This document shows, one piece after another, positions 8,863-18,679 of a DNA stretch of 64,000 nt (positions within the stretch are counted from its first letter, which is position 1; every line of letters starts with the position of its first letter). The notes below the pieces were generated by a model. It saw nothing but the letters and a program-made list of their open reading frames with translations. It searched no databases and had not been told where the DNA came from. This DNA is from Alphaproteobacteria bacterium (lineage in GTDB: Bacteria > Pseudomonadota > Alphaproteobacteria > Rhodospirillales > WMHbin7). The position numbers and the translations under genes were made by a program. The stretch lies in assembly GCA_015232335.1 (NCBI GenBank), contig JADFZV010000012.1, positions 1-64,000 of the forward strand. Direction: 5' to 3'.

Positions 8863-9299
8863 CTGTGTCTCCCCACACTAAAATGACGGCTCTCGATGAG
8901 CGCCGCGGGACCATTGTAAATGAAAGATCGAGAGGTCGGAATCCCCTTTCGACTGAATTTCACTGAGCTATTGCCTCGAAATTCAAGTAGCTTCATTGGG
9001 ATCCCTGACAGAGAATCACCCCGTCCGCTTGCTTGGCGCAGAGACGGGAACGGGGCTTCCAGAAAAAAACTATCAGGTATCGTAGCCCGTCGCAATGCCC
9101 TGTACCAGCATGGCTTTGCGCACATTCAGTTCAACACCATGCCACTTATCAAATCTATAGTCGTGGCACTTGTTTGAACAGGCAGATCAGCAGCCCACCG
9201 CTACCTATCAGCGCCCAGCAAGCCCACCGCCGCCCCCCTTGTTCTCTCTCCAGATTTATGCTATCAAATTGGGGATCAATTTTATCTCCAAGAGACGGC
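8863..9299. other. 437-nt intergenic stretch
   Basis: I see no convincing gene here on either strand; the short open frames lack family features and ribosome binding sites. The stretch must hold the minus-strand promoter of the sce7726 gene and the plus-strand promoter of the toxin-antitoxin pair at 9300. It probably contains the right edge of the accessory patch, but no repeat matching the left edge was found by eye. Confidence 0.5.
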
Positions 9300-9626
9300 A
9301 TGGACACTTTCAGCATCAGAGACCTGCGCGAACGCTCCGGCGAGTTGGTGCGCAATGCCGAGGCGGGCCATCTGTCCTTAGTGGCCAAGCACGGCCACCC
9401 GCTGTTCCTTGCCGTCCCCCTGGACGAGCATCTTCTTGAAGGCGGGCTCGCCGTCGCCCTGGCCTGCCACCTGTTTGCGGAAAAGGTTCTCAGTCTGGGC
9501 AAGGCCGCCAAGCTGTCCGGGCTTTCCGTCGAGACCTTCATCGAACGCCTGGGCACTCTGGGCATTCCCGCTGTCGATTATGCCGCTGAGGAAATCGACG
9601 ACGAGATAGACCTCCTATCCAATTGA
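9300..9626 (+). CDS. antitoxin: Phd-like N-terminus fused to UPF0175-like C-terminus
   Basis: 108 residues. The first 45 (MDTFSIRDLRERSGELVRNA) match the Phd/YefM DNA-binding and dimerisation fold. From about residue 60 the sequence LSLGKAAKLSGLSVETFIERLG is UPF0175-like, a small helical domain found in other antitoxins. It would bind its own promoter and neutralise the PIN toxin encoded by the next gene, whose TTG start overlaps this stop by 4 nt. Confidence 0.8.
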   Translation: MDTFSIRDLRERSGELVRNAEAGHLSLVAKHGHPLFLAVPLDEHLLEGGLAVALACHLFAEKVLSLGKAAKLSGLSVETFIERLGTLGIPAVDYAAEEIDDEIDLLSN

Positions 9627-10144
9627 GGCTTATCGTCACCGATGCAGGCCCTCTGATCGCCTTTGCGCGCAGCGGCCTGCTGGAGCTGCTGCAACAGATG
9701 GCAGGCGACCTTTTGGTTCCCGCCACCGTCTATTCGGAATGCACCCGGGAAGCCTTGAAACCGGGGGCCAAGGCCGTGATCGAAGCAAGGCGAGCCAAGC
9801 GTCTCAAGGTCCGCAATGATGCCGAGACAACCGCGAAATTTGCCGGGAAATTTGCAAATCTGCCTAGCCTGGGTGCGGGTGAAATTGCCGCCCTTGCTAT
9901 GGCGCTCGATCTGGAATGCCCGGTCCTGATGGACGAAAGGTTGGGTCGAAACGTCGCACGGCTGCACAAGATTCAGGTCATCGGAAGTGCTGGCGTCCTG
10001 CTGGCGGCAAAGGAACGGCGCCTGATTGCCGAAATAGCTCCGATCCTGGCAGCATGGCGGAACTGGAGATATTTTCTTTCACCCAGCCTGCTTGCCGCCA
10101 TCTTGCAACGAGCCGGGGAACTGCCGGGAGACAGTTCTTCCTAA
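9623..10144 (+). CDS. PIN-like toxin, DUF3368 type
   Basis: 173 residues, TTG start inside the antitoxin stop (TTGA). PIN-fold acidic residues are visible: Asp in IVTDAGPLIAF, Glu in VPATVYSEC, Glu in LGAGEIAALALA-like SLGAGEIAALAMA, and Asp in VLMDERLGR. This is the DUF3368 subgroup of PIN-like ribonuclease toxins. RNA cleavage is expected from the family. It is a little longer than usual at the C-terminus (about 30 extra residues rich in hydrophobics). Confidence 0.8.
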   Translation: MRLIVTDAGPLIAFARSGLLELLQQMAGDLLVPATVYSECTREALKPGAKAVIEARRAKRLKVRNDAETTAKFAGKFANLPSLGAGEIAALAMALDLECPVLMDERLGRNVARLHKIQVIGSAGVLLAAKERRLIAEIAPILAAWRNWRYFLSPSLLAAILQRAGELPGDSSS

Positions 10145-10240
10145 CGGAGGCCCCCCCCATCCATCACGGTTTCCTCAACTTCCCCCCTTTTCTACCCGCC
10201 CTGGCTCGTTTATAGAAGGCGGGCTCTTTAGAGGGGTTAC

Positions 10241-11224
10241 ATGACCGTTTTCATCACAGGTGCTGCCGGGTTCATCGGCTCGACACTGGCTCGCGCCCTT
10301 CTGGAGCGCGGCGATCGCGTTGTCGGCGTTGATAATCTCGATCCCTATTACGATCCGGCGCTGAAGCAGGCCCGGCTGGACACGCTGATCGGCCACAAGG
10401 GTTTCAGCTTCGCCCAGATCGACATCGCCGACCGCAGCGCCATGGAAGCCCTGTTCAAGCAGCATCCCGACATCGACCGCGTGGTCAATCTGGCGGCGCA
10501 GGCCGGGGTGCGCTATTCGCTGGTCAATCCTTATGCCTACACACATTCCAACGTCGAGGGTTTCCTGGTGGTGCTGGAATGCTGCCGCGCCCTGCCCAAG
10601 CTCAAACATCTGGTCTATGCCAGTTCCTCCTCGGTCTATGGCGGCAACAAGAAGATGCCCTTCTCGGTCGATGATCGGGTGGACAATCCCATTTCGCTCT
10701 ACGCCGCCACCAAGAAGGCCAACGAATTGATGGCGCACACCTACAGCCATCTCTACCGCCTGCCCACCACGGGGCTGCGCTATTTCACGGTCTACGGCCC
10801 CTGGGGGCGTCCCGACATGTCGGCCTGCATCTTCGCCAAGGCGATCCTGGAAGACAGGCCGATTCCTGTCTTCAACAATGGCGACATGCGAAGGGATTTC
10901 ACCTATATCGACGATATCGTGGCGGGTACCATCGCCGTTCTCGACCGCCCGCCCACCATCGGCCCCGAGGGCGCGGCGCCCTACAAGGTCTATAATATCG
11001 GCAACCATTCGTCCGAACCCCTGATGCGCTTCATCCAACTGATCGAGCAGGCGCTGGGCAAAACGGCGGCCATCGATTTTTTGCCCATGCAGCCGGGCGA
11101 CGTGCGCGAAACCTATGCCGATATCGAAGCCTTGCAGAAGGATACCGGCTATCAGCCCTCGACCACCATTGACCAGGGCATTCCCAAATTCATTTCCTGG
11201 TTCCGCGACTATCACAAGATATAG
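10241..11224 (+). CDS. NAD-dependent epimerase, UDP-glucuronate 4-epimerase-like
   Basis: 327 residues, ATG with GAGGGG upstream. Short-chain dehydrogenase/epimerase features: NAD-binding GAAGFIG at residues 7-13, the catalytic serines in YASSSSVYGG, and YxxxK in LYAATKKANE. The VDNLDPYYDPALKQARL stretch is typical of UDP-glucuronate 4-epimerases, which convert UDP-GlcA to UDP-GalA for surface polysaccharides. It stands alone, so the exact sugar is inferred. Confidence 0.88.
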   Translation: MTVFITGAAGFIGSTLARALLERGDRVVGVDNLDPYYDPALKQARLDTLIGHKGFSFAQIDIADRSAMEALFKQHPDIDRVVNLAAQAGVRYSLVNPYAYTHSNVEGFLVVLECCRALPKLKHLVYASSSSVYGGNKKMPFSVDDRVDNPISLYAATKKANELMAHTYSHLYRLPTTGLRYFTVYGPWGRPDMSACIFAKAILEDRPIPVFNNGDMRRDFTYIDDIVAGTIAVLDRPPTIGPEGAAPYKVYNIGNHSSEPLMRFIQLIEQALGKTAAIDFLPMQPGDVRETYADIEALQKDTGYQPSTTIDQGIPKFISWFRDYHKI

Positions 11225-11334
11225 GGTAGGCTAACCCCAGTCCTTTAGGTAGTTTTCCTCCTGGACAAACGGGTTGGCTTGTGCTTCAAGCAGGGGCTCC
11301 CCATGTGATCAGGGAGATTCCTGGAGGTTTTCCC

Positions 11335-14022
11335 ATGCCCCTAAGCGGTCACGACAGTTTCAAGGCCAAGCGCGTCCTGTCCGTCGATGGACGGGACTAT
11401 GGCTATTTCAGCCTGAACGAAGCGGGGCTGGGCGATCTTTCCCGCCTGCCTTTCTCGATCAAGGTGCTGTTGGAGAATCTGCTGCGCTTCGAAGATGGGC
11501 GCACGGTCACCGCCTTGGATGTGCAAGCCGTCGCCGACTGGCCCAAGACAAGGGGCAAGACCGAGCGCGAGATCGCCTATCGTCCCGCCCGCGTCTTGAT
11601 GCAAGATTTCACCGGTGTGCCCGCCGTGGTCGATCTGGCCGCCATGCGTGACGCCATGGTCAGGCTGGGTGGCGATCCCTTGCGCATCAATCCTCTGGTG
11701 CCGGTCGATCTGGTCATCGACCATTCGGTGACCATCGACCATTACGGTACCAAGGACGCCCTGGCCAAGAACATCGCCCTGGAATTCGAGCGCAACGCCG
11801 AACGCTATGCCTTTCTGCGCTGGGGCCAGCAGGCCTTCGACAATTTCCGCGTGGTGCCCCCCGGCACCGGCATCTGCCATCAGGTCAATTGCGAATATTT
11901 GGCCCAGGTGGTCTGGCTGGGCGTGGATGCCGACGGCAAGGAACTGGCCTATCCCGACACGCTGGTGGGCACTGATTCGCATACCACCATGGTCAACGGC
12001 CTGGCTGTTCTGGGCTGGGGTGTGGGCGGCATCGAGGCCGAGGCGGCCATGCTGGGCCAGCCGGTGTCGATGCTTGTTCCCGAAGTGGTGGGCGTGAAGC
12101 TGAAGGGAAAGCTTAAGGAGGGCCGCACCGCTACCGATCTGGTGCTGACCATCACCCAGCAGCTTCGCAAGCAGGGCGTGGTGGGCAAGTTCGTGGAATT
12201 CTTCGGCCCCGGCCTGGATGCTCTGGGACTGGCCGACCGCCTGACCATCGCCAACATGGCACCCGAATACGGCGCCACCTGCGGCTTCTTTCCCATCGAT
12301 GCCGAGACCATCCGCTTTCTCACCCTGACGGCGCGCGATCCTGCCCGCGTGCGTCTGGTCGAGGCCTATGCCAAGGCCCAAGGGCTGTGGCGCGACGCCA
12401 CCTCGCCCGATCCGGTTTTCACCGATGTGCTGGAGCTTGATCTGGCTTCGGTCGAGCCCTCGCTGGCCGGACCCAAGCGCCCGCAGGACCGGGTGGCACT
12501 CTCCAAGGCCAAGCAGGGTTTTGCCGAAGCCCTGCCAACCCTTTCGCCCAGCGCCTCGCTTGCCACGAAAATCACCCTCTCGGACGGACACGGCGCCATC
12601 GGACATGGCGATGTGGTGATCGCCGCCATCACCTCTTGCACCAACACCTCGAATCCCAATGTGCTGGTGGCGGCCGGATTGCTGGCCAGGAAGGCCAATG
12701 CCCTGGGCCTGAAGCGCAAGCCCTGGGTCAAGACCTCGCTGGCGCCGGGCTCGCATGTGGTGGCAGATTATCTGGCCAAGGCCGGGCTTCAGGAACATCT
12801 GGACGCGCTGGGTTTCACCATCGCGGGATTCGGCTGCACCACCTGTATCGGCAATTCGGGGCCGCTGGACGCCCCCGTCGCCCAGGCCATCGACGCCAAT
12901 AATCTGGTGGTGGCCGCCGTTCTTTCCGGCAACCGCAATTTCGAAGGACGCATCAGCCCGCATGTGAAGGCGAACTATCTGGCCAGCCCGCCCCTGGTGG
13001 TGGCCTATGCCATCGCGGGCAGCATGAATATCGACCTGGAAACCGAGCCCCTGGGCACCGACAAAAACGGCCAGCCGGTTTATCTGAAGGATATCTGGCC
13101 CACGGGTGATGAAATCCGCGAAACCATCGCGGCCTCGCTATCATCTGACTCGTACCGCCAACGCTATAGCAACGTCTTCAAGGGCACGGCCGACTGGCAA
13201 GCCATCAAGGCGGTACCCGGCGCCACCTATGACTGGGACGACGCCTCGACCTATATCCAGAATCCACCCTATTTCGAGGGCATGAAGCAAGAGCCGCCCA
13301 AGGGATTCAAGGACATCCAAGGAGCGCGCGCCCTGGCCATTCTGGGCGATTCCATCACCACCGACCATATCAGCCCGGCCGGCAACATCAAGAAGGCGAC
13401 GCCCGGCGGCCAGTATCTGATCCAGCACGGCGTGGCCCAGGCGGATTTCAATTCTTATGGTGCTAGGCGCGGCAATCATCAGGTGATGATGCGGGGCACG
13501 TTTGCCAATGTGCGCTTGAAAAACGAAATGGCGCCGGGAACAGAGGGCGGTGTTACGCGCTTCATGCCCGAAGGGGCCGAGATGTTCATCTTCGACGCCT
13601 CAATGAAATATCAGGCCGCAGGTGTGCCCCTGATCGTGATCGCGGGCAAGGAATACGGCACGGGCTCCAGCCGCGACTGGGCGGCCAAGGGCACCCGTCT
13701 TCTGGGCGTCAAGGCCGTGCTGGCCGAAAGCTTCGAGCGCATCCACCGCTCGAATCTGGTGGGCATGGGCATCCTGCCCCTTCAATTCAAACCGGGCCAG
13801 GACCGCAAGACGTTGAAGCTGGATGGCAGCGAGCGTTTCGACATCGCCGGAATCGAAGGCGGCGTGTCGCCCAAGCAGGAGGTGACGGTTTCAATTCTGC
13901 GCGCTAACGGATCGCAAGACAGCATCCGGGCGGTGCTGCGCATCGATACAGGCGACGAGATCGACTATTTCCGACACGGGGGGATATTGCCCTTCGTCCT
14001 GCGCGCACTGGCGAAGGCATGA
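11335..14022 (+). CDS. acnA: aconitate hydratase A
   Basis: 895 residues from the ATG preceded by GGAGG (GGAGGTTTTCCC); the longer frame from 11281 has no such site. Converts citrate to isocitrate via cis-aconitate in the TCA cycle. The [4Fe-4S] ligands are seen in SCTNTSNP and [12 protein letters not shown], the substrate loop in [10 protein letters not shown], and the swivel domain with [13 protein letters not shown] near the C-terminus. Length and wording fit AcnA (IRP-like) aconitases. Monocistronic, ending in a clear terminator. Confidence 0.97.
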   Translation: MPLSGHDSFKAKRVLSVDGRDYGYFSLNEAGLGDLSRLPFSIKVLLENLLRFEDGRTVTALDVQAVADWPKTRGKTEREIAYRPARVLMQDFTGVPAVVDLAAMRDAMVRLGGDPLRINPLVPVDLVIDHSVTIDHYGTKDALAKNIALEFERNAERYAFLRWGQQAFDNFRVVPPGTGICHQVNCEYLAQVVWLGVDADGKELAYPDTLVGTDSHTTMVNGLAVLGWGVGGIEAEAAMLGQPVSMLVPEVVGVKLKGKLKEGRTATDLVLTITQQLRKQGVVGKFVEFFGPGLDALGLADRLTIANMAPEYGATCGFFPIDAETIRFLTLTARDPARVRLVEAYAKAQGLWRDATSPDPVFTDVLELDLASVEPSLAGPKRPQDRVALSKAKQGFAEALPTLSPSASLATKITLSDGHGAIGHGDVVIAAITSCTNTSNPNVLVAAGLLARKANALGLKRKPWVKTSLAPGSHVVADYLAKAGLQEHLDALGFTIAGFGCTTCIGNSGPLDAPVAQAIDANNLVVAAVLSGNRNFEGRISPHVKANYLASPPLVVAYAIAGSMNIDLETEPLGTDKNGQPVYLKDIWPTGDEIRETIAASLSSDSYRQRYSNVFKGTADWQAIKAVPGATYDWDDASTYIQNPPYFEGMKQEPPKGFKDIQGARALAILGDSITTDHISPAGNIKKATPGGQYLIQHGVAQADFNSYGARRGNHQVMMRGTFANVRLKNEMAPGTEGGVTRFMPEGAEMFIFDASMKYQAAGVPLIVIAGKEYGTGSSRDWAAKGTRLLGVKAVLAESFERIHRSNLVGMGILPLQFKPGQDRKTLKLDGSERFDIAGIEGGVSPKQEVTVSILRANGSQDSIRAVLRIDTGDEIDYFRHGGILPFVLRALAKA

Positions 14023-14052
14023 CAAGACCTTCCATCAAGTGACGCACCAAGG

Positions 14053-14090
14053 ACCCCCGAAAGCCCGCCCGCTTTCGGGGGTTTTCGTTT
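14053..14090 (+). terminator. rho-independent terminator of acnA
   Basis: Twelve-bp perfect stem ACCCCCGAAAGC / GCTTTCGGGGGT with a 6-nt loop, followed by TTTCGTTT. It lies 30 nt after the aconitase stop. Confidence 0.85.
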
Positions 14091-14160
14091 GAAATACCAA
14101 CTGACACACTCCTGCAATCTCGTATAAGGTAAACGTGTAGTGAGATATTGAGGGAAGACA

Positions 14161-15030
14161 ATGGACCAAACATCAATAATCAACCAGAACCTCGACTACG
14201 ACAGACCGATAAAATTGGCCGATGGGGTGTTCTGGGTTGGATTCAACGACGCCAAAAGCGGACTTCAGTGCAACCCCTATCTTATTGTCGACGGCTCCGA
14301 AGCCATTTTGATAGACGGTGGTTCGCGCCCCGATTTCAGCACCATCATGCGCAAGGTGCTGCAGGCAGGGGTGGCGCCTGGGCAGATAACCCACCTTGTC
14401 TATCAGCATTATGACCCTGACTTGTGCGGCTCAATTCCAAATCTGGAACAGATCATCGATCGACCCGATCTAAAATTAATCTCCAAGAAAGAAAACAACC
14501 CCTTTATTCGTCATTACTCGGTTCGCTCGAAAATCCTGTGCATCGACGATCTTCAGCATGAGTTGGTCATGCAGTCGGGACGGACGCTCCGCTTTTTCCC
14601 AACCCCCTACGCCCACTCCGCCGGTAGCTTCATCACACATGACGTGACAAGTGGCATTCTTTTTACCAGCGACCTGTTTGGCAGCGTCGGCACCGCCAGC
14701 AAGTGGAATCTGTTTGCTGAGATCGACAACAGGTGCGGCACCTGCACAGCGTCTTGGCCGAATCCTTTCGAGGATTGTGCCGAAACGGGAAAGCCCTGCA
14801 CTTGGTCTGGCCTGCAAATGTTTCATAGCCAGATCATGCCAAGCAATGCTTCGCTTCAATATGCGATGGCCGTAATAAAGCCGATAGGCGCGTCCATGTT
14901 TGCGCCTCAGCACGGCTCGATCCTTTATCGACAAGAGGACATGCAAGGTGCCCTGGAGCGAATCCTGAAGATGAAGAATATCGGCATTGACGGAATCCTG
15001 GCACGAGTGGAACCTTTAACTGGGAAATAA
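14161..15030 (+). CDS. ODP-type diiron metallo-beta-lactamase-fold protein
   Basis: 289 residues, GAGGGAAGACA before ATG. The fold is the metallo-beta-lactamase domain of flavodiiron proteins, without the flavodoxin domain. The ligand positions His79-Glu81-Asp83, His146, Asp165 and His226 of flavodiiron enzymes map to His83, Asp85 and Asp87 (QHYDPD), His152 (YAHSAG), Asp171 (TSDLFG) and His251 (PQHGS), so a diiron site that binds O2 or NO is plausible. The histidine that follows the Asp in flavodiiron proteins is Leu here. A four-Cys stretch (Cys192, 195, 206, 213) is an extra possible metal site. The next gene, 3 nt downstream, is a diguanylate cyclase, so this is probably its gas sensor. 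Confidence 0.82.
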   Translation: MDQTSIINQNLDYDRPIKLADGVFWVGFNDAKSGLQCNPYLIVDGSEAILIDGGSRPDFSTIMRKVLQAGVAPGQITHLVYQHYDPDLCGSIPNLEQIIDRPDLKLISKKENNPFIRHYSVRSKILCIDDLQHELVMQSGRTLRFFPTPYAHSAGSFITHDVTSGILFTSDLFGSVGTASKWNLFAEIDNRCGTCTASWPNPFEDCAETGKPCTWSGLQMFHSQIMPSNASLQYAMAVIKPIGASMFAPQHGSILYRQEDMQGALERILKMKNIGIDGILARVEPLTGK

Positions 15031-15033
15031 GCC

Positions 15034-15741
15034 ATGCCCAAGCTTTCAGGACAGGACTTTGGTTTGGAGGAGCAGCTTTCGGCAACGCATGGCAGGCTTG
15101 TCTCTTTGGTGTTGGAGCAACAAGCCAAGATCGCCGACCAAACGATCAACGAGCAGCTTCTTCAGGAGTTGGTGCAACAGTTCGTGCTGTCGGAACGAGA
15201 ACTGGAGAAAACAAACCAACAGGTTGTCGCCATGTCGCGCACCGACGGGCTGACCGGTATCGCAAATCGTCGCTGGTTCGATGAGTGCTTGGAAATCGAG
15301 TGGGCCCGGGCGGCCCGGGCAAAATCATCGGTCGGTCTGATCCTTCTCGATATAGACTGTTTCAAACTATATAACGACAATTACGGCCATGCCGCTGGCG
15401 ATGGGTGTTTGAAATCCGTAGCCCAAGCCATTTCAGGCGTTGTCCACCGTCCACCTGATCTGACGGCCCGCTACGGCGGAGAGGAAATCGTCTGCATTCT
15501 TCCAGATACCTGCATTGAAGGTATCGAGCAAATTGGGAATAACATATTAGAGGCTGTGCGCAGCCTTGCCATCCCTCATAACTTTTCCTTGGCGGCAAAG
15601 ATTGTTACGGTCAGCATGGGCGCTGCCTTGATGTTCCCCTCAGAACACCTGTTGCCGAAGGGACTGATCGAGGCTGCCGACGCCATGCTCTATCAATCGA
15701 AGAAGAACGGGCGGAATCGCCTGACGGTCAGGAAGGAATAG
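15034..15741 (+). CDS. diguanylate cyclase
   Basis: 235 residues. An N-terminal helical stretch (residues 10-70) is followed by a GGDEF domain with active-site GGEEI and the LTGIANRRWFD start. It makes cyclic di-GMP from two GTP. The usual RxxD inhibitory site is not obvious ahead of GGEEI. It has no sensor domain of its own and follows the ODP gene at 3 nt, so the ODP protein is the likely input. Confidence 0.9.
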   Translation: MPKLSGQDFGLEEQLSATHGRLVSLVLEQQAKIADQTINEQLLQELVQQFVLSERELEKTNQQVVAMSRTDGLTGIANRRWFDECLEIEWARAARAKSSVGLILLDIDCFKLYNDNYGHAAGDGCLKSVAQAISGVVHRPPDLTARYGGEEIVCILPDTCIEGIEQIGNNILEAVRSLAIPHNFSLAAKIVTVSMGAALMFPSEHLLPKGLIEAADAMLYQSKKNGRNRLTVRKE

Positions 15742-15754
15742 AAGCGCTTTCCTA

Positions 15755-18220
15755 TTATATCGCCGCGCCGACAGAACGCAGCAGAGCGGGGCCGGGCGGG
15801 TTCTTCAGCATCTCCATGATGCGCTCGGGCTGGGCGGGTGGGCTTAACAGATAGCCCTGAATCTCGTCGCATCCCAGATCGTTGAGAACGGACAGTTGCT
15901 CGGATGTCTCGACGCCCTCGGCCACAATGCGTCGCTTAAGCGAATGGCCCATAGTGATGATGGTGCGCACGATTTCCGCATCGTCGCTTTCAGCCGTCAT
16001 GTCCTTGATGAAGGAACGGTCGATCTTGATGGTATCAAGCGGGAAGCGCTTCAAATAGCTCAAGCTGGAATAACCGGTGCCGAAATCGTCCATGGACAGG
16101 GGAATCCCCATCGCGGACAGATCCTTCAAAAGCTGGGCGGCCAGATCGGCATCGCCCATGATCAGGCTTTCGGTGATTTCGATCTCGATGCCGCCGGGAT
16201 TGGCCCCGGTCCTTTTCAAGATGGCGTCCACCGTCTCGGCCAGGCCGGGACGAATCTGACGGGCCGACAGATTGACCGCCACGCGCACCTCGGGATGTCC
16301 AGCTTCTGCCCAGGCCTTCTGCTGGCGGCAGGCGGTTTCCAGCACCCATTCGCCCACTTCGACGATCAGGCCGGTCTCTTCCAGCACGGGAATGAAGCGC
16401 ACCGGCGAGACGAAGCCCAGCCAGGGATTGCGCCAGCGCAGCAGCGCCTCGACGCCGTGAATCTGCCCCGTCGCCATATCCAGCTTGGGCTGATAGAGCA
16501 GATGGAATTCCTCGCGCTCGAGCGCCTTGACCAGATTGGTCTTGATGGCCAATCGCTCGTTGAAGGCATCGGTGATGTCGGGCGTGAAGAAGGCATAATT
16601 GGTCTTTGACTGTTCCTTGGCCCGGGTCTTGGCCGCCGTGGCACTTTTAAGCAGGGCCTGCGGGCTGTCGGACATGTCGGGAAACAGGCTGATGCCGATA
16701 TTGGCCGTGACGAAGGCCTCGTAGCCTTCCAGATCGAAGGGCTGGCGCATCGATTCGATGATGGCCTGAGCCATCTCCACCGCTTCCTGCTCGGAGGCGA
16801 TGTTGTGCATCAGAATGGCGAATTCGTCGCCGCCCAGGCGGGCCAGCAAATCGGAATCCCGGCTCACATGCACCAGCCTGCGGCTGGCTTCGCGCAGCAG
16901 GAAATCGCCGATGTCATGGCCCAGCGTGTCGTTGACCAGCTTAAAGCCTTCGAGGTCCAGGAACAAAAGTGCGCCCCGACTGCCTTGGGCATGGGCCGTT
17001 TCCACCGCCGCAGTCAACTGCTCAAGGAAGAGCATGCGGTTGGGCAGTTCGGTCAGCATGTCGTGCGTGGCCTGATAGAGGATGCGCTCCTCGTCCTGGC
17101 GCCGCTGCGTTACGTCGCTGAAGACCATCACATATTGCTGCACGATTCCCTGCTCGTCGCGCACAGACGAGATCGACAGATGCTGGGCGTAACGCTCTCC
17201 GGTTTTCTTCTTGTCCCAGATTTCCCCGGCCCAGAGACCGCTGCGCATCAAGGCTTCCCACAAGGAGAGAAAGAAGCGCTCGTCTTGATAGGGCGAATTG
17301 AGGAAGGGCGGCTTGTGACCCACCACCTCATCGGCGCTATAGCCGGTGATCGCGGTGACGGCGGAATTGACCACGCTGACTTTGAAATCATCGTCGGTCA
17401 CCATCACGCCCTCGGCGGCGGTCTCGAAGACGGTGGCCGAAAGGCGCAGGCGCTCCTCGGTCTTCACGCGCTCCGAAATGTCGCGGATGACGCCGATGAA
17501 CAGGCGCTCCTTGCCCTGCTTCAACTCGCTGACATGAATTTCCATGGGAAAGACCGAGCCATCGCGCCTGCGCCCCGACAGCTCGCGTGAGGTGTTCATG
17601 ATCCAGGTGCGCCCGCCCTGGGCATAGCGCTGCATGTATATGTTGTGCTCGGTGGCATAGGGCTCGGGCATCAGGCGCGAGACGGGCTGGCCAACGATTT
17701 CCTCGGTCATGTAACCGAAAATGCGGCTGGCCGCCGCGTTGAAGGATTGAATGCGCCCATCCATCGAGATGGTGACGATGCCCTCGATCACGGCGTCCAG
17801 GATGCCCGCCAGCTTGGCTTCGCGCTCGCGCAGCGCCTCGGCCGAGCGCTTGCTTTGCGTGATGTCGCGGGCCTCCATCATGAAGCCCCCCTCCCCCTCG
17901 CCCAAGGGGCGCACGGTCAGATCGACATCCAGTTCGGCCCCATGGGCCCCGACCAGCTTGATGGTGACCGAGCCCTCTTCCCTGGCCAACAGGGCCAGCC
18001 CCTCGGGACTGAGCAGCTCGGCATAGTCGCGATGCGCCAAATCCTGAACCGGGCGTCCGACCAGAAGGGCAGGCCCTTCGAAGCCCAGCATCCTGGCCCC
18101 CGACCCATTGGCATAGACCAGACGGCCATCCTGAATGATGGCAATCAGATCGCTGACCAATTCCAGCAGCCGAAGCCCCCAAGTGCCTGCGGCGTGTGAT
18201 TCTTTTTGTTGTGCCGTCAT
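15755..18220 (-). CDS. PAS-PAS-PAS-GGDEF-EAL protein
   Basis: 821 residues, soluble. Three PAS domains (about 15-130, 140-255, 265-375: for example IFGYMTEEIVGQPVSRLMPE and AITGYSADEVVGHKP) precede a GGDEF domain with intact ARLGGDEF and an EAL domain with GVEALLRWRNP, DDFGTGYSSLSYLK and AEGVET. Both catalytic motifs look intact, so it could make or break cyclic di-GMP. It is convergent with the diguanylate cyclase; the two stops are 14 nt apart. Confidence 0.92.
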   Translation of the reverse strand: MTAQQKESHAAGTWGLRLLELVSDLIAIIQDGRLVYANGSGARMLGFEGPALLVGRPVQDLAHRDYAELLSPEGLALLAREEGSVTIKLVGAHGAELDVDLTVRPLGEGEGGFMMEARDITQSKRSAEALREREAKLAGILDAVIEGIVTISMDGRIQSFNAAASRIFGYMTEEIVGQPVSRLMPEPYATEHNIYMQRYAQGGRTWIMNTSRELSGRRRDGSVFPMEIHVSELKQGKERLFIGVIRDISERVKTEERLRLSATVFETAAEGVMVTDDDFKVSVVNSAVTAITGYSADEVVGHKPPFLNSPYQDERFFLSLWEALMRSGLWAGEIWDKKKTGERYAQHLSISSVRDEQGIVQQYVMVFSDVTQRRQDEERILYQATHDMLTELPNRMLFLEQLTAAVETAHAQGSRGALLFLDLEGFKLVNDTLGHDIGDFLLREASRRLVHVSRDSDLLARLGGDEFAILMHNIASEQEAVEMAQAIIESMRQPFDLEGYEAFVTANIGISLFPDMSDSPQALLKSATAAKTRAKEQSKTNYAFFTPDITDAFNERLAIKTNLVKALEREEFHLLYQPKLDMATGQIHGVEALLRWRNPWLGFVSPVRFIPVLEETGLIVEVGEWVLETACRQQKAWAEAGHPEVRVAVNLSARQIRPGLAETVDAILKRTGANPGGIEIEITESLIMGDADLAAQLLKDLSAMGIPLSMDDFGTGYSSLSYLKRFPLDTIKIDRSFIKDMTAESDDAEIVRTIITMGHSLKRRIVAEGVETSEQLSVLNDLGCDEIQGYLLSPPAQPERIMEMLKNPPGPALLRSVGAAI

Positions 18221-18374
18221 TCCAAAGGCCGAAGATGCAAGCGCGGGCAGGACAGCCCACCCCCAAACGATACAAAGATGGTTAAGCCTACCTGAAAGGC
18301 AGGGGCTTGTGGATAGATTTTTTCCTGCACCCCCCTGTCCGGCAGGAAGGAACTACCTGAAATTCTAGGGAAAA

Positions 18375-18449
18375 TGGTGGGCGCTACAAGGATCGAACTT
18401 GTGACCCCTTCCATGTCAAGGAAGTGCTCTACCGCTGAGCTAAGCGCCC
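18375..18449 (-). tRNA. tRNA-Val (GAC)
   Basis: On the minus strand: acceptor GGGCGCT/AGCGCCC, D-arm GCTC...GAGC, anticodon stem CTTCC/GGAAG with loop TTGACAT (anticodon GAC), T-arm ACAAG TTCGATC CTTGT, and encoded CCA. All stems pair; 75 nt. Confidence 0.95.
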
Positions 18450-18679
18450 TGTCGCCACGAAAAGCCAACGGCTTGGCCGTGCGAAGGGGCCTTTTAACCG
18501 CCCCAGCACGGCTTGGCAAGGGGTTTTGATCCGGGTTGGGCGAAACGCGCGTTTTTGGCGAAGACCCATTCGGATGAACCAGAAGGGCTGCCAGACGGGG
18601 CGGCTGAGATCGCCTGCCTCTGGCATAGATGCCTTGACCGGTTTAGTCTTCCGATTCACGTTTGGTTTGGACAAAACTG

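Noticed and set aside
8850..9125. 91-residue minus-strand frame
   Set aside because: No ribosome site, no family wording, overlaps the sce7726 start.
11341..12963. 540-residue minus-strand open frame
   Set aside because: Shadow of aconitase, His/Gln-rich as such shadows are.
18375..18449. tRNA-Val as prophage attachment site
   Set aside because: No second copy of its 3' end was found near 36-38 kb and no integrase gene is present.
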